DNA of 64,000 bases from Winogradskyella costae. GTDB lineage: Bacteria > Bacteroidota > Bacteroidia > Flavobacteriales > Flavobacteriaceae. Positions 38,601-47,464 of the stretch are shown here, one piece after another. Within the stretch, counting starts at the first letter, position 1. Each line of letters begins with the position of its first letter. A program made the position numbers and the translations under genes. Below the pieces are notes generated by a model, which did no database searches, was not told the origin of the DNA, and saw nothing but the letters and a program-made list of their open reading frames with translations. The stretch is taken from assembly GCF_013403865.1 (NCBI RefSeq), contig NZ_JABFDK010000003.1, positions 248,001 to 312,000 on the forward strand, written 5' to 3'.

Positions 38601-40815
38601 AACATCAAATGTAACGTGTAATGATAATGAAGGTACAATAACTGCAATCGCAACTGGTGGTTGGGGAGATTTAGAATATGAATTAACAGGTGCTGCAACG
38701 GTGGCTTATTCTAATAATGGTTCATTTACTGATTTATCTGCAGGAACTTATACGGTAAACGTTAGAGATGCAAGCGGTTGTATTGCTTCAGAAACGATTA
38801 CATTAGAAACCCCAGATCCAATCGCAGCAACATTTACGCCAAGCACAACAGTTTTATCTTGTTTTGGGGATCAAGATGCGAGTATAACAATAACAAATGT
38901 AACTGGTGGACAAGGCACAAATTATACATATACCTTAAACACTGTGTTACCAACCCCAAGTGTTTCTGGTCCACAAACATCTAATGTGTTTGAAAACCTA
39001 GGACCTGGGACTTACTTTGTAAGAATTACAGATGGGTTTTATTGTGAGTTTACTTCAATAAATATTGTGATTACAGAGCCTTTACCAATTGAAGCTAGTT
39101 TAGTAAGAACGACAACACAAACCTGCTTAACTGAATCTACATTAACATTGAGTGCAACTGGTGGCACAGGATCTTATTCATATAGCGAGAATGCTTCGTT
39201 TGCACCAATAATAGGAACGTTTACAACATCAACTACATTTTCTGTTCCGGATGGTACGTACTCATATTTTGTACAAGACGCTAACGGTTGTGTTACTAAC
39301 GTATCTAATGAAATTACTGTTGATCCTTTACTTCCATTAGAGGTAACTTTAGAAGCTTCTAACTTATTTATTAATTGTTCTGGTGATAATAACGGTTCTA
39401 TTTCTGCTAATGCAACTGGGGGCTTAGGCAACTATTCTTACACTTTACAAGATGATTTAGGAAATATTGTTACTGCGACGCAACCTAGTCCTGGATTCTT
39501 TACTGAACTTTATGCTGGTGATTATGTTGTTCTTGTAGAAAGCGGTGATTGTGATGTGACGTCTACTCCAATAAGTATTACAGAACCTGCGACACCAATT
39601 GAAGCGACTCTAGTTGTAAATAATGTAAGCTGTGCCGGTAATAATAATGGTTCGGTTGAAATAACTGCATCAGGTGGTACAGGAGTTATTAAGTATGCTA
39701 TCTCACCACAGTCAAACCAATTTTTTGAAACTAATACTTTTGAGAATTTAGCACCTGGGGATTATGATATCATTGTAATGGATGAGTCCGGGTGTTACTT
39801 AAGATTTGATGTTACCATCACAGAGCCTGAGCAAGTCGTATTGAGTATAGTTCCAGGTTCATTCTTCCCAGAAGTATGTTCAGGAAATTTAGATGGAGAA
39901 TTTAGTATTGCTATCTCAGGAGGAACACTTCCTTATAGCGTGAGTTTAGATGATTATGATGGTGTTTATACAACAGGAAGTGCTGCACAAAATGAATTTG
40001 ATTTTACAAATTTAGAAGGTGGTGATCATATTGTATTTGTTAGAGATGCTGCAGGTTGTGAGTCTGAATGGAATATTACATTCCCAGAATCTGTTACCAT
40101 TTTACCAGAAATAATAATCGAAAGTATTTGTGAAAACAATATACAAGGTAATCGTATAACAGTAACAGTGGATGCCTCTATTGAAGATCTTACGCAACTA
40201 GATTATTCATTAAACGGTGGTCCTTACCAATCAAGTAATACATTTATAAATGTACCAGTAGGAATCGATCATTTTATAGATGTTAGACATACAAATGGAT
40301 GTATTCAGACAACTGAATTCTTCGATATTGAAATGGCAGATCCCGTAACCTTAACTCTTACTGAGGGTGGACTAAATGAATATATCATAAATGCTACTGG
40401 AGGTGCTGATGATTATCAATTCACTATTAACGATGAGGATTATGGAAATGAAAATTCATTCTTCATTTTTGAATCAGGCTTATATACTATTAGAGTAATG
40501 GATAGTAGTGGTTGTTATGCCTCTTTACAAATAGAATTAGAGTTTCAAGAAATCTGTATTCCTAATTGGTTTACACCAAATGGAGATGGTGAATTTGATA
40601 CTTGGGCACCAGGTTGTACTGAGAATTATCCAAATCTAACCTTCGATATTTTTGACCGTTATGGTCGTAAAGTAGCAACATACCATGTTGGTGAAGTTTG
40701 GGATGGAAAGTATAAGGGAAGAGAATTACCTTCTGGTGATTATTGGTTTGTAGTTCAAACTAATGACGCCACACACGATAAAGAATTTGTTGGACATTTT
40801 ACATTATACAGATAA
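32605..40815 (+). CDS. sprB: SprB-like giant surface adhesin with type B sorting domain
   Basis: 2736 residues. Signal peptide (about 1-25), an N-terminal region with a DUF11-like domain (LTKIVEDDLGNDIGGQ ... NTGNDDATNFTIRDILP), then about 22 SprB-type repeats of 80-100 residues, each with a Cys near the start (for example NVSCAGNNNGSVEITASGGTG, SCFGDQDASITITNVTGGQG) and a YTYSI or YxYxI strand. The last 90 or so residues (NWFTPNGDGEFDTWAP, FDRYGRKVATYHV, LPSGDYWFVV, GHFTLYR) are the type B sorting domain. SprB is the mobile adhesin driven along the surface in flavobacterial gliding. At 2736 residues this is shorter than the F. johnsoniae SprB (over 6000), with fewer repeats. Flanked by SprD- and SprF-like genes. 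Confidence 0.85.
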   Translation: MKKPTFSRIVVIVLFLILGQQISAQNLVPFSPRYDQAIKGDILLIGNSNVGLHVSNPYNGNSTNDGVNAAVYVDIDGDASTFNSSSADLDVPSDDSCYVIVYAGLYWSAVVDGDEPKSDIKFKVPGGSYQDITGTEIYYQNASNNNRSNTYAYYHDVTDMLTALPDPEGTYSVANISSLVGPKPNSEGLSAGWSLFVVYEDPLLPSKYITSFDGFTKITSSINETFPVSGFTTIPTGPVRAKFAFSTIEGDRGYTGDYLRLNGTTISATNNAGTTIRPGNNFFNSSVSDINPLTNTSELFTNRTPNSSNTLGFDAGIINIPNPGNSLIANNATSANISLGSNLDIYYYYFSAFAIEIIAPNIVLTKIVEDDLGNDIGGQLVGLGSSLNYVIGFQNTGNDDATNFTIRDILPINIIYNHPTDLVLPSGVTVQSYDAATRELILDIDNSLVQENDPVYEIRIEVQVVDDCGQLEDACSNIVNNQAFATYQGTINPDFTITDDPSLSSNTGCLISPQATNFLADLDCTFEYDEILCGDSVELTAANGYDSYAWSTSPTGVPVIGNSQSITVTETGTYYSYNTAVAPCQSIVQQFNVQLFGSNTTNPAIPYADEVVTCPNDGKLLPNIFLCGADDIRFIQTNVSDSTSIIWEVLDETSCDAVSNSDCANESPSCTWNAIPSESGLLVDTAGQYRITINYPGGCNVQFYFNVYKNELNPTVNSTDIICETNGSITVNNVPSGYEYSIDGTNFQNSNIFSIDTAGTYTIYVRQLDLTTNPCVFTVPSVQIRDREFTGTTTITQPLCHGDKGSIHLSANDADPQYVFTLSQGATTVNTVGPIIDNNYTFQNLNPGTYTATIESENGCIFTEDITITEPPILTATIALTSPLNCSDGEITVYPVGGTPPYYYFVNGATDFQPTPQITVSTTGVYNVVVTDSNNCSTDVTINVDAITGPDFTVNTTDIACAGSDGTGILTVDVTNPNGSSIAYSIDGGATFVSSNVFTGLSIGNYEVVVEYTSGADVCESSPQTVSIDSAPAIIGTVELSAPYTCLSTGTIAVTNVTGGQAPYTYSIDGVTFQNNANFSNLSAGTYTVIVMDVTGCASAQDEITVEELNPPTDLTFSNSPVSCPSNTATISITGSTGGVGILEYQITAPASAVTAYQTSTDFSGLEPGTYTFQVTDENDCVYSESYTIVPTPSPTLSAVLTKDLDCAASPDAIITGTVTGAAPYTYAVSINGGAYTDLGTTGTPFTYSAATAGTYQLQITDANGCSAESSVFTVTPISLPALSLVVQSQEILCNGNTNGAIDVTIDTTVGTPPFVINVSDSTGTDYGTQTSSLPAGIYTVTVTDSKMCTATEIITIDEPDAIVVDYETIDITCGSGGISQGSVIINSVTGGTPPYNYFVTGTNGYSNSEFNNIGSTSVSFDVVDFGLYQINVVDTNGCSILVQDVLVASPPTDLDIDIETNVDCSTGGEAVVSIGSTLTSAGPFFFSIYEGPGTVYPAGTWLSEDAPGSESATFTDLIPGAIYTFIVYDASTLCSYYEPSTIPIPTNSTLTATAVSSNNITCTGSADGNVSFTVTSTYGSPVSITYEIFNTLSLSSTGISDSAALPANGSLNILDYGPLPFGNYFVSIRETSGPNAGCGIITVPFNITESAFLLELDASVDQNANCAPNSGVISAVASNGTPPYQYQITTTPTTPLPTDASWNSSSTFNSDAGSYYVHVKDAYNCIVTSPVLVIDTDPTPAISATLNNQCTVAEGAYEVDVTLDTVGTPPYSISINGGAFQTQTLPFTLSNLYSGTHTIAINDVNGCGNTVSVDIVAPITIIPEVTALPTCNDDDGEITMTTIGGSGSYTYGISPSPASISFAGDVFSGVPSGMYTITITDTVTLCTEEVSISVAEAILPTVTLSPTNITCFGDNSGSFEINIANYTGAYTYEVFDSLGTSLTGTMTANTSINPEIVTGMSAGTFSVEITETDIPLCSATANVTIASPTNAISLDVSETSNVTCNDNEGTITAIATGGWGDLEYELTGAATVAYSNNGSFTDLSAGTYTVNVRDASGCIASETITLETPDPIAATFTPSTTVLSCFGDQDASITITNVTGGQGTNYTYTLNTVLPTPSVSGPQTSNVFENLGPGTYFVRITDGFYCEFTSINIVITEPLPIEASLVRTTTQTCLTESTLTLSATGGTGSYSYSENASFAPIIGTFTTSTTFSVPDGTYSYFVQDANGCVTNVSNEITVDPLLPLEVTLEASNLFINCSGDNNGSISANATGGLGNYSYTLQDDLGNIVTATQPSPGFFTELYAGDYVVLVESGDCDVTSTPISITEPATPIEATLVVNNVSCAGNNNGSVEITASGGTGVIKYAISPQSNQFFETNTFENLAPGDYDIIVMDESGCYLRFDVTITEPEQVVLSIVPGSFFPEVCSGNLDGEFSIAISGGTLPYSVSLDDYDGVYTTGSAAQNEFDFTNLEGGDHIVFVRDAAGCESEWNITFPESVTILPEIIIESICENNIQGNRITVTVDASIEDLTQLDYSLNGGPYQSSNTFINVPVGIDHFIDVRHTNGCIQTTEFFDIEMADPVTLTLTEGGLNEYIINATGGADDYQFTINDEDYGNENSFFIFESGLYTIRVMDSSGCYASLQIELEFQEICIPNWFTPNGDGEFDTWAPGCTENYPNLTFDIFDRYGRKVATYHVGEVWDGKYKGRELPSGDYWFVVQTNDATHDKEFVGHFTLYR

Positions 40816-40842
40816 AAGACAGAATATTAAAAAGATAACATT

Positions 40843-41826
40843 ATGAAAAAATTCGCACTATATATTCTTTTTTTGGTCTTCGTAAACGGTTATGGCCAAG
40901 AATTAAATCTACCGGTATTTACACAATATTTGGCAGATAACGATTTTGTAATTTCTCCGACTTATGCAGGAATTGGAGATAATCTAAAAATTAGAGCAAA
41001 TGGATTAACACAATGGGTTGGAATTAAAAATGCGCCAGACAATCAATCTGTCTATGCTGATTTTAGAATATCGAATCGTACCGGAGTTGGTATATCAGCC
41101 TATAATGATAAGAATGGAAATACAAGTCAGAAGGGAGTTAAGATTTCTTTTGCGCACCATTTAACATTAGATTACAAGACCAAACAATTTTTGTCTTTTG
41201 GATTATCTTATAATATTAATAGTTTTAGACTTGATATAGAAAACTTTAATACCACTTATGATATTCCGACAATAGATCCTGCTATTACGGACGACCGAGG
41301 GGTATCGAATAACAATTTTGATGCAGGGGTACTATACCGATGGAAAGCATTTTATCTAAGTTTTAATGCTAACAATATTGTAAAAAAGGATACTGATGGC
41401 TTTCTAGGGTTAGAACCAAGTAGACTATTAAATTATCAATTATACACTGGTGTAGTTATTAAAAACAAAAACAACAAAGATGTAGAATTTGAACCTTCTG
41501 TTTTTTATCAAATGTTTGATAGTGATAGACGATCTAGTACTGATATCAATTTTAAATTTAGAAAATTTGATAGAAAAGGAGATTATTATTTTGTAGGGGC
41601 TTCTTATCGTTTCCTTAATGATCAATTTATGAAGCCATTAAATATTGGACCAATGGCTGGTATTACATTTAACCAGTTCTTTTTTGCGTATTCATATCAG
41701 TTAACATTAAATGATTTATCTGGTTTTAACACAGGGACGCATATGGTCACTATTGGATTAGATTTTCTTCAAGGTGCTAGCAATTGCTCATGTACAAAAG
41801 GAACGAGCCAAAGTTATTACAGATAG
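40843..41826 (+). CDS. sprF: SprF, PorP/SprF-family partner of the SprB-like adhesin
   Basis: 327 residues with a signal peptide (ends VNGYGQ). The family signature is strong: FTQYLADNDFVISPTYAGIGD, RANGLTQWVGIKNAPDNQS, then the AHHL strand and a C-terminal strand (HMVTIGLDFLQG). It follows the adhesin stop codon by 27 nt and ends the operon. In F. johnsoniae SprF is specifically required to secrete SprB through the T9SS. This gene is thus expected to serve the giant adhesin at 32605-40815. Residues 315-327 (CSCTKGTSQSYYR) are a short Cys-containing tail. Confidence 0.88.
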   Translation: MKKFALYILFLVFVNGYGQELNLPVFTQYLADNDFVISPTYAGIGDNLKIRANGLTQWVGIKNAPDNQSVYADFRISNRTGVGISAYNDKNGNTSQKGVKISFAHHLTLDYKTKQFLSFGLSYNINSFRLDIENFNTTYDIPTIDPAITDDRGVSNNNFDAGVLYRWKAFYLSFNANNIVKKDTDGFLGLEPSRLLNYQLYTGVVIKNKNNKDVEFEPSVFYQMFDSDRRSSTDINFKFRKFDRKGDYYFVGASYRFLNDQFMKPLNIGPMAGITFNQFFFAYSYQLTLNDLSGFNTGTHMVTIGLDFLQGASNCSCTKGTSQSYYR

Positions 41827-42057
41827 GTTTTATTTCCTTTTACAAGGTAATAATACATTAAAATATAATTTTAATATAAAATAGTTACAAACGATTGTTT
41901 ATAAAAATCCCATTCAATAATTTACAACATTAACTGTAACCAACTCATTATGTAGTCCTTATGCTTTAACGGATTAACTAATACATATAACGAAATTATT
42001 AACTTTTAAGATTATTAATTAGTATGTTTACTATGCTACTAATCATATATCTTAACA

Positions 42058-45000
42058 ATGAAAAATTATTTCCATAAGGAAACGTTTGGATCTGCGTTTT
42101 TATTTATTAAATCCAAATCATTTAAGATAAGATCAACTATAATAATTTTTGGATCTATGTTATTGTTTGGAGCCTTCCCTTACTTCAACGGAGAAGGCTC
42201 TGGTTTAACACTACAAGATCATGGAACGATTGGACCGTATGCAAATTTAGCTTTTCCTGATGAAGCTAGTATCGACTTATCAATAGCACATAGAATTGCT
42301 TATCCTAATTTATTCTTCAACTCTCCTATTGTGTTTAAGCCCGTTCCTCAACAAAATAGAATTATTGTTGCACAGCTCGATGGTGAAATATATTGGTTTG
42401 ATGATGATGAAACAACCTTAGTGAAAAACCTGTTAGTGGATTTAAAAGATGAAGTTGGAATCGTTCATGACGGTGGTTTTCTTGGATTAGCTTTACACCC
42501 TGATTTTAATGCCGCACTAAATCCTAAAAACTATATCTATGTTTATTATACGTCCAAAAATAGCGCTGGACAAAATAGTCCAGCAGTTGGATCTCATACT
42601 GGTCAGGGTTGTACGTTTAGTGAAGATAGAAATGAATATCAAGGCAACTCATTAATTCTAGAACGTTTTGAAGTTAATCCAACTAATTTATCTTTTATTT
42701 TAGGCTCTAGAACAAATCTTTTTGATATAAGAATGTATGGAACAACCCACTATGGTGGTGGTATGGACTTTGGTGATGACGGATTTTTATATTTAACGAT
42801 AGGAGATCAAGCGTCTTGGCGAAGAGCACAAGATATGACTGATAATCTAAATGGAGGTGCTTTTAGAATAGATGTAGATAAAGATCCAACTAAGAGTCAT
42901 GCACCAATTAGAAAAAAACAAAATGTAGGTTTTGCCGAGGAATCTTCAGGAATTAATTATTGGATACCAAATGATAATCCATTTTTAAGTCCTGATGGAT
43001 CACGTTACGAAGAATATTATAGTATAGGATTAAGAAATCCTTTTAGAATGACTAAAGATCGCGTTACTGGTCAATTCTATATAGGTGACGTGGGTTTAAA
43101 TAGTCACGAAGAAGTAAATATTTTAAAAAAAGGAGCCAATTATGGTTGGCCTATATATGAAGGATTTGGGTTTCGTAATACAAACTGTGCTTCTATGTTA
43201 GACGGTATGCCACATGAAGAACCATTAACAGAATTTTCGAGAAATGATGCTAGGGCTCTAGCGGGTGGATTTGTTTATAGAGGATCCTCAATTCCTGATT
43301 TATATGGAGAGTATGTATGCGCAGATTATACTAGAAATGGAATTTTCACTGTTAATATAATCACAGGGGATTACGAACAGATATCAATCTTACAAAATGT
43401 TATCTCATTTGGTGAAGATAAAGACGGGGAGCTCTATCTTCTTCGTCATGGTAATAACCGAAATATTCATAAGCTTATAGAAGGTGTTGACGATGGCTAT
43501 ATTACGATGCCACAATTATTATCGGATACAGGAGTGTTCTCTAATTTATCAACTTTAGAGGTTATAGATGGCATTGTTCCTTATGAGTTATATGAATCAT
43601 TTTGGTCCGATGGCGCTTTAAAAAAACGTTGGATTGCAGTTCCTAATAACGATGGATTGCATAGCGGTCCTAATGAGCAAATAAAATATTCTGAATATAA
43701 TGATTGGGAATTTCCTCCTGGAACGGTTATTATCAAACAGTTTAATTTACCAGTGGACGATACAGATCCTTCAATTACTAAAAAAATTGAAACCCGATTT
43801 TCTATTGTCGATAAAGATGGTGGTTGGTATTTTCTAACATATAATTGGAATGACGCCCAAACAGACGCTGTACTTCAAAAAACGAGTTTAAATGAACCTG
43901 TAACTATTTCAACAGATAACTTAGGCGGCACCAGAACTCAAATTTGGCACTTCCCATCAAATACAGAGTGTATAACCTGCCATAATGATGTAAATAAAGG
44001 TAATCTAGGGTTAAAGACAAGATACTTAAATACAGATTATACTTATGAGGAAACAGGATTAGAAAGAAACCAGCTGGTAACTTTAAGTCATTTGGGTATT
44101 ATTGACCAATCTATAACTGACCCAGATACAGAAAGTATTGTAACAAATAAATCAATTGAAGATCCTACAGCTACATTAGATGATAGAGCACGTTCTTATT
44201 TAGATTTAAATTGCGCGTATTGCCACAGATTGGACAATACTATAAGAACCAATTTTGATTTGCGTTTTTATAATAGCTTAGAAGCTACAGGAATATTAAC
44301 AACAGGAATACTAAGTCCATTAGATGTTGATCCTGATGAAAAAATTATTTATCCAGGTGATGCTTCAAAATCTATATTATATCATAAAATTAATAGTATA
44401 GACCAGTCCATTATGATGCCTCCTCTAGCTAAATTAGAACTAGATAATCTTGGTATAAATTTAATTGAGACGTGGATAAACCAATTAGACACGGATCTTA
44501 TAGACATTACCAATAATCCCAATCCTATGAGTAATTTAGCATTATTACCATCAGCTGTAGTTACAGGAACCGTTGGTCCTAATGCAGATGTAGGGAGAGG
44601 TGCACCAAATGAAATTTTATACGATCCAATGATCCACGCTTACAAAACATATTCACAATATGCGGAATATGGATGGCCATACCAATCTAATGCTGGTACT
44701 GTTGATGAAACCAATGGATTCTTTTTAAATGTAGAATGGCCAAATCCAAAATTTGTGAATTACATAACTATTGGAGGTGCCTACAGTAGCCAACCACAGA
44801 CAGATACAATGTGGCGTGTTAGTTATTTAAGAGAAGGTAATTGGATAACTTTAGACCAAGGCAAGGGAGGTTGGATAAAATCTGGAATTTATCAATGGGG
44901 AGGTTCTACTCAAACACCTATTTTTGCGGAAGCTATTAAAGTCGTGTTATATAGCGACGGAATCAATGACCTGGTTAGCATTCACTTAAGAGGAAGAGGA

Positions 45001-46929
45001 GGAAACTCAGGCGTAGGAGATCACAACCCAGGAAATCCTTACTACAATGATGTTAATACTCAAACTAAAGCTACATTATTTCAGTTTTTACCATACCAGA
45101 CCAAAACAACTATAGATAGTGTTGTAGCCGGGCTTCAACAATCGGCATGTGACGCAAACACCAATACATATTCTCAAGATTTAATTGTAACCTATACCAA
45201 TGCTCCTACTACTGGCTATTTAGTGGTAAACGGTCAAAACTTTCCTATTACAGAGAGCCCACAAGCAATTACCTTAACGGGATTACTAGCTGATGGACAA
45301 GATGTAGAAGTTAATGCGGATTTTACTGATGGTTATAAAAGTGTTTATTTAAGTGGTGACACCGTTTTCACAGCACCCGAAAATTGTGTAGACTTAATCA
45401 TTGGTGTTGACGAAACTTTAATCATTGATGACGATTATACTGTTTCTGCTGTGGGAAAAATAGAAATATATGAAGGAGGTGGTCTAACCATAACCGGGAA
45501 CTTAATCATAAATGGTGAAGTCGTTTTAAACTCTATATCTAATAAGTATTCAAGTTTAATTGTTGAAGGAACAAGTGTAGGAAACGTGACCTATAAACGA
45601 CATGTAAATGCAAATAACAGTATTTCTGGAAACGATTTAATAGCTACACCTGTGAGTGGTGAAACTTTTGGTGATTTCGCAATAGACAACAATCCAAATT
45701 TATATGAAAATGCCAATGATACTACTCAAAAATTATTTGGTACATTCGATGAAATAGCAGGAGTTTATAATATCTTTGAAACAGATACAAATGCTTCTAC
45801 TCCACTAGAATTAGGTATAGGTTATAGAGCGGCAAGAGATAGTTTAGAAGATGCATTGTATGGCACTACACTCAGCTTTTATGGTGGTGTTGAAACCAAT
45901 GCGGTAATGAGGACGATAACGACATCTGGTTCTTCATTTGATGGGTGGAATTTAATAGGTAATCCATATACCTCTTATATTGACTTTGACACTTTCTTTA
46001 TTCACAATAAAAACCAATTGAATAGTGGTGTATACCAAGCTATATATGGCTATGATGGAAATGCTTCTGATGGTTGGACTGTTCTCAACAATGTAACAAC
46101 GCAACAATTAATTGCACCTGGTCAAGGTTTCTTTATAAAGAGTCAGCCTGGAGGTGGTTCTATTGAATTTACACCAGAAATGCGCGTTATTGGTTCTAGC
46201 GATGATTTTGTATTGGGAAGAGGAGTTTCTTCAGCTCATGTGGGTTATTTGAAACTTAAATCAAATACTACGGCTTCAAACTACTATACTGACATTTACT
46301 TTAATGGTAATGCGACTTCTGGTTTAGATCCTGGCTATGACGCTGCACTCTATAATAGCAATGCCCCTGCATTTTCAATCTATACACAGTTAGTAGAGGA
46401 TAATACAGGTGTGCCATTTATGATTCAAGCGCTTGGGGATACAGCAATAAATAATGTTACTTTAGCATTAGGTGTTAATGCTAATCAAGGTGAAGAGGTT
46501 ACCATTGCTATTTCCGAAACAGATATTCCAGAAACCACTCATATTTATTTAGAGGATACTTTTAATAATACATTTACGCTGCTTAATATTAATAGCTACA
46601 CATTTACAGCAACTAATGAGATGTCTGGTTTTGGTCGTTTTTACCTTAGGTTCGAAACGGGTCTGCTAAATACTAACACCCCTACGTTTGAGATCTTAAA
46701 AATTTCAACAAATCAAGCTAAACGAACCATTGAAATTACAGGTCAATTAGACGCGCAAACATCGTTTATCCTTTATGATCTACATGGACGTATTATGGTT
46801 ACCAAAAAATTAGATACAAACTCTACAAGTCAATCTGTAGATGTAGCGCACCTGAGCACAGGTATCTATATTGTAGCGTTAAAAACCGATTCAGGAGATG
46901 AACGTATCCAGAAATTAATAATTAAATAG
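42058..46929 (+). CDS. Secreted sugar-dehydrogenase-fold/di-haem cytochrome c fusion with T9SS type A sorting domain
   Basis: 1623 residues. A signal-anchor with a long basic N-region (about 25-48), then a beta-propeller of the soluble PQQ-dependent glucose/sorbosone dehydrogenase type (about 75-470; GFLGLALHPDF, YGGGMDFGDDGFLYLTIGD, NYGWPIYEGFGF). After a linker (YESFWSDGALKKRWIAVP) come two haem c sites, CITCH (Cys638) and CAYCH (Cys719), with a candidate axial Met in MMPP. Next are a discoidin-like strand region (about 820-1000) and further strands. The last 70 or so residues (TIEITGQL, LYDLHGRIMV, LSTGIYIVALKTDSG, KLIIK) form a type A sorting domain. Inferred role: extracellular or surface oxidation of a sugar with electrons passed to haem. 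PQQ use is not proven by the sequence. Confidence 0.78.
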   Translation: MKNYFHKETFGSAFLFIKSKSFKIRSTIIIFGSMLLFGAFPYFNGEGSGLTLQDHGTIGPYANLAFPDEASIDLSIAHRIAYPNLFFNSPIVFKPVPQQNRIIVAQLDGEIYWFDDDETTLVKNLLVDLKDEVGIVHDGGFLGLALHPDFNAALNPKNYIYVYYTSKNSAGQNSPAVGSHTGQGCTFSEDRNEYQGNSLILERFEVNPTNLSFILGSRTNLFDIRMYGTTHYGGGMDFGDDGFLYLTIGDQASWRRAQDMTDNLNGGAFRIDVDKDPTKSHAPIRKKQNVGFAEESSGINYWIPNDNPFLSPDGSRYEEYYSIGLRNPFRMTKDRVTGQFYIGDVGLNSHEEVNILKKGANYGWPIYEGFGFRNTNCASMLDGMPHEEPLTEFSRNDARALAGGFVYRGSSIPDLYGEYVCADYTRNGIFTVNIITGDYEQISILQNVISFGEDKDGELYLLRHGNNRNIHKLIEGVDDGYITMPQLLSDTGVFSNLSTLEVIDGIVPYELYESFWSDGALKKRWIAVPNNDGLHSGPNEQIKYSEYNDWEFPPGTVIIKQFNLPVDDTDPSITKKIETRFSIVDKDGGWYFLTYNWNDAQTDAVLQKTSLNEPVTISTDNLGGTRTQIWHFPSNTECITCHNDVNKGNLGLKTRYLNTDYTYEETGLERNQLVTLSHLGIIDQSITDPDTESIVTNKSIEDPTATLDDRARSYLDLNCAYCHRLDNTIRTNFDLRFYNSLEATGILTTGILSPLDVDPDEKIIYPGDASKSILYHKINSIDQSIMMPPLAKLELDNLGINLIETWINQLDTDLIDITNNPNPMSNLALLPSAVVTGTVGPNADVGRGAPNEILYDPMIHAYKTYSQYAEYGWPYQSNAGTVDETNGFFLNVEWPNPKFVNYITIGGAYSSQPQTDTMWRVSYLREGNWITLDQGKGGWIKSGIYQWGGSTQTPIFAEAIKVVLYSDGINDLVSIHLRGRGGNSGVGDHNPGNPYYNDVNTQTKATLFQFLPYQTKTTIDSVVAGLQQSACDANTNTYSQDLIVTYTNAPTTGYLVVNGQNFPITESPQAITLTGLLADGQDVEVNADFTDGYKSVYLSGDTVFTAPENCVDLIIGVDETLIIDDDYTVSAVGKIEIYEGGGLTITGNLIINGEVVLNSISNKYSSLIVEGTSVGNVTYKRHVNANNSISGNDLIATPVSGETFGDFAIDNNPNLYENANDTTQKLFGTFDEIAGVYNIFETDTNASTPLELGIGYRAARDSLEDALYGTTLSFYGGVETNAVMRTITTSGSSFDGWNLIGNPYTSYIDFDTFFIHNKNQLNSGVYQAIYGYDGNASDGWTVLNNVTTQQLIAPGQGFFIKSQPGGGSIEFTPEMRVIGSSDDFVLGRGVSSAHVGYLKLKSNTTASNYYTDIYFNGNATSGLDPGYDAALYNSNAPAFSIYTQLVEDNTGVPFMIQALGDTAINNVTLALGVNANQGEEVTIAISETDIPETTHIYLEDTFNNTFTLLNINSYTFTATNEMSGFGRFYLRFETGLLNTNTPTFEILKISTNQAKRTIEITGQLDAQTSFILYDLHGRIMVTKKLDTNSTSQSVDVAHLSTGIYIVALKTDSGDERIQKLIIK

Positions 46930-46951
46930 TCACTTTTCTTAACTAGTATTT

Positions 46952-46988
46952 AAAACGTGAAATCTAAACTTGATTTTGCGTTTTTTTT
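46952..46988 (+). terminator. Terminator after the sugar-dehydrogenase-fold gene
   Basis: AAAACG-TG-AAATC (46952-46964), loop TAAACTT, GATTT-TG-CGTTTT (46972-46984), then more T. The stem has a 2-nt internal loop. Confidence 0.7.
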
Positions 46989-47146
46989 GATCTAATTTTT
47001 ATTATAAAATGAGTTTGTTTGATTTCAAAACATCGAAAACAAGTATTCTTTGCGGCAAAAAGGGATTACGTTAAGGAATAATTCTTTTAAGCTAAATCTA
47101 CAATAGAACAATACATACCTTGTATTAAACTTTTAAAAACGATAAA

Positions 47147-47449
47147 ATGGAAATATTATTTGAATATCACGATGTTGCGACGAGCGAGCGATTAGAAGCA
47201 CATGCTAAGGAAAAATTAGAAACATTATTAATACGATTTGATTTTGTTGTTAGGGCTGATGTCTTTTTTAAAACAGAAAATACAACGAGCGATCAGACAG
47301 GAAAAATATGTGGCATAAGATTAAGTGCACCAGGCCCAAGATTATTCTCGGAATCTTCATTTGATAATTTCTACGATGCTGTATCTAAAACAGTTAGTGA
47401 ATTATCGAGACAATTAGAAAAACGTAAAGATAAAATGAAAACATATTAA
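47147..47449 (+). CDS. hpf: Ribosome hibernation-promoting factor (short form)
   Basis: 100 residues, the length of short HPF/YfiA proteins. The fold beta-alpha-beta-beta-beta-alpha is seen in ILFEYHDVATSERLEAHAKEKLETLL and VVRADVFFKTE, ending in a basic helix (SELSRQLEKRKDKMKTY). HPF binds the 30S decoding region of idle ribosomes and forms 100S dimers or inactive 70S, in stationary phase. First gene of a four-gene plus-strand operon (47147-49307) with short gaps. Confidence 0.88.
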   Translation: MEILFEYHDVATSERLEAHAKEKLETLLIRFDFVVRADVFFKTENTTSDQTGKICGIRLSAPGPRLFSESSFDNFYDAVSKTVSELSRQLEKRKDKMKTY

Positions 47450-47464
47450 TAAATGGGAAACACA

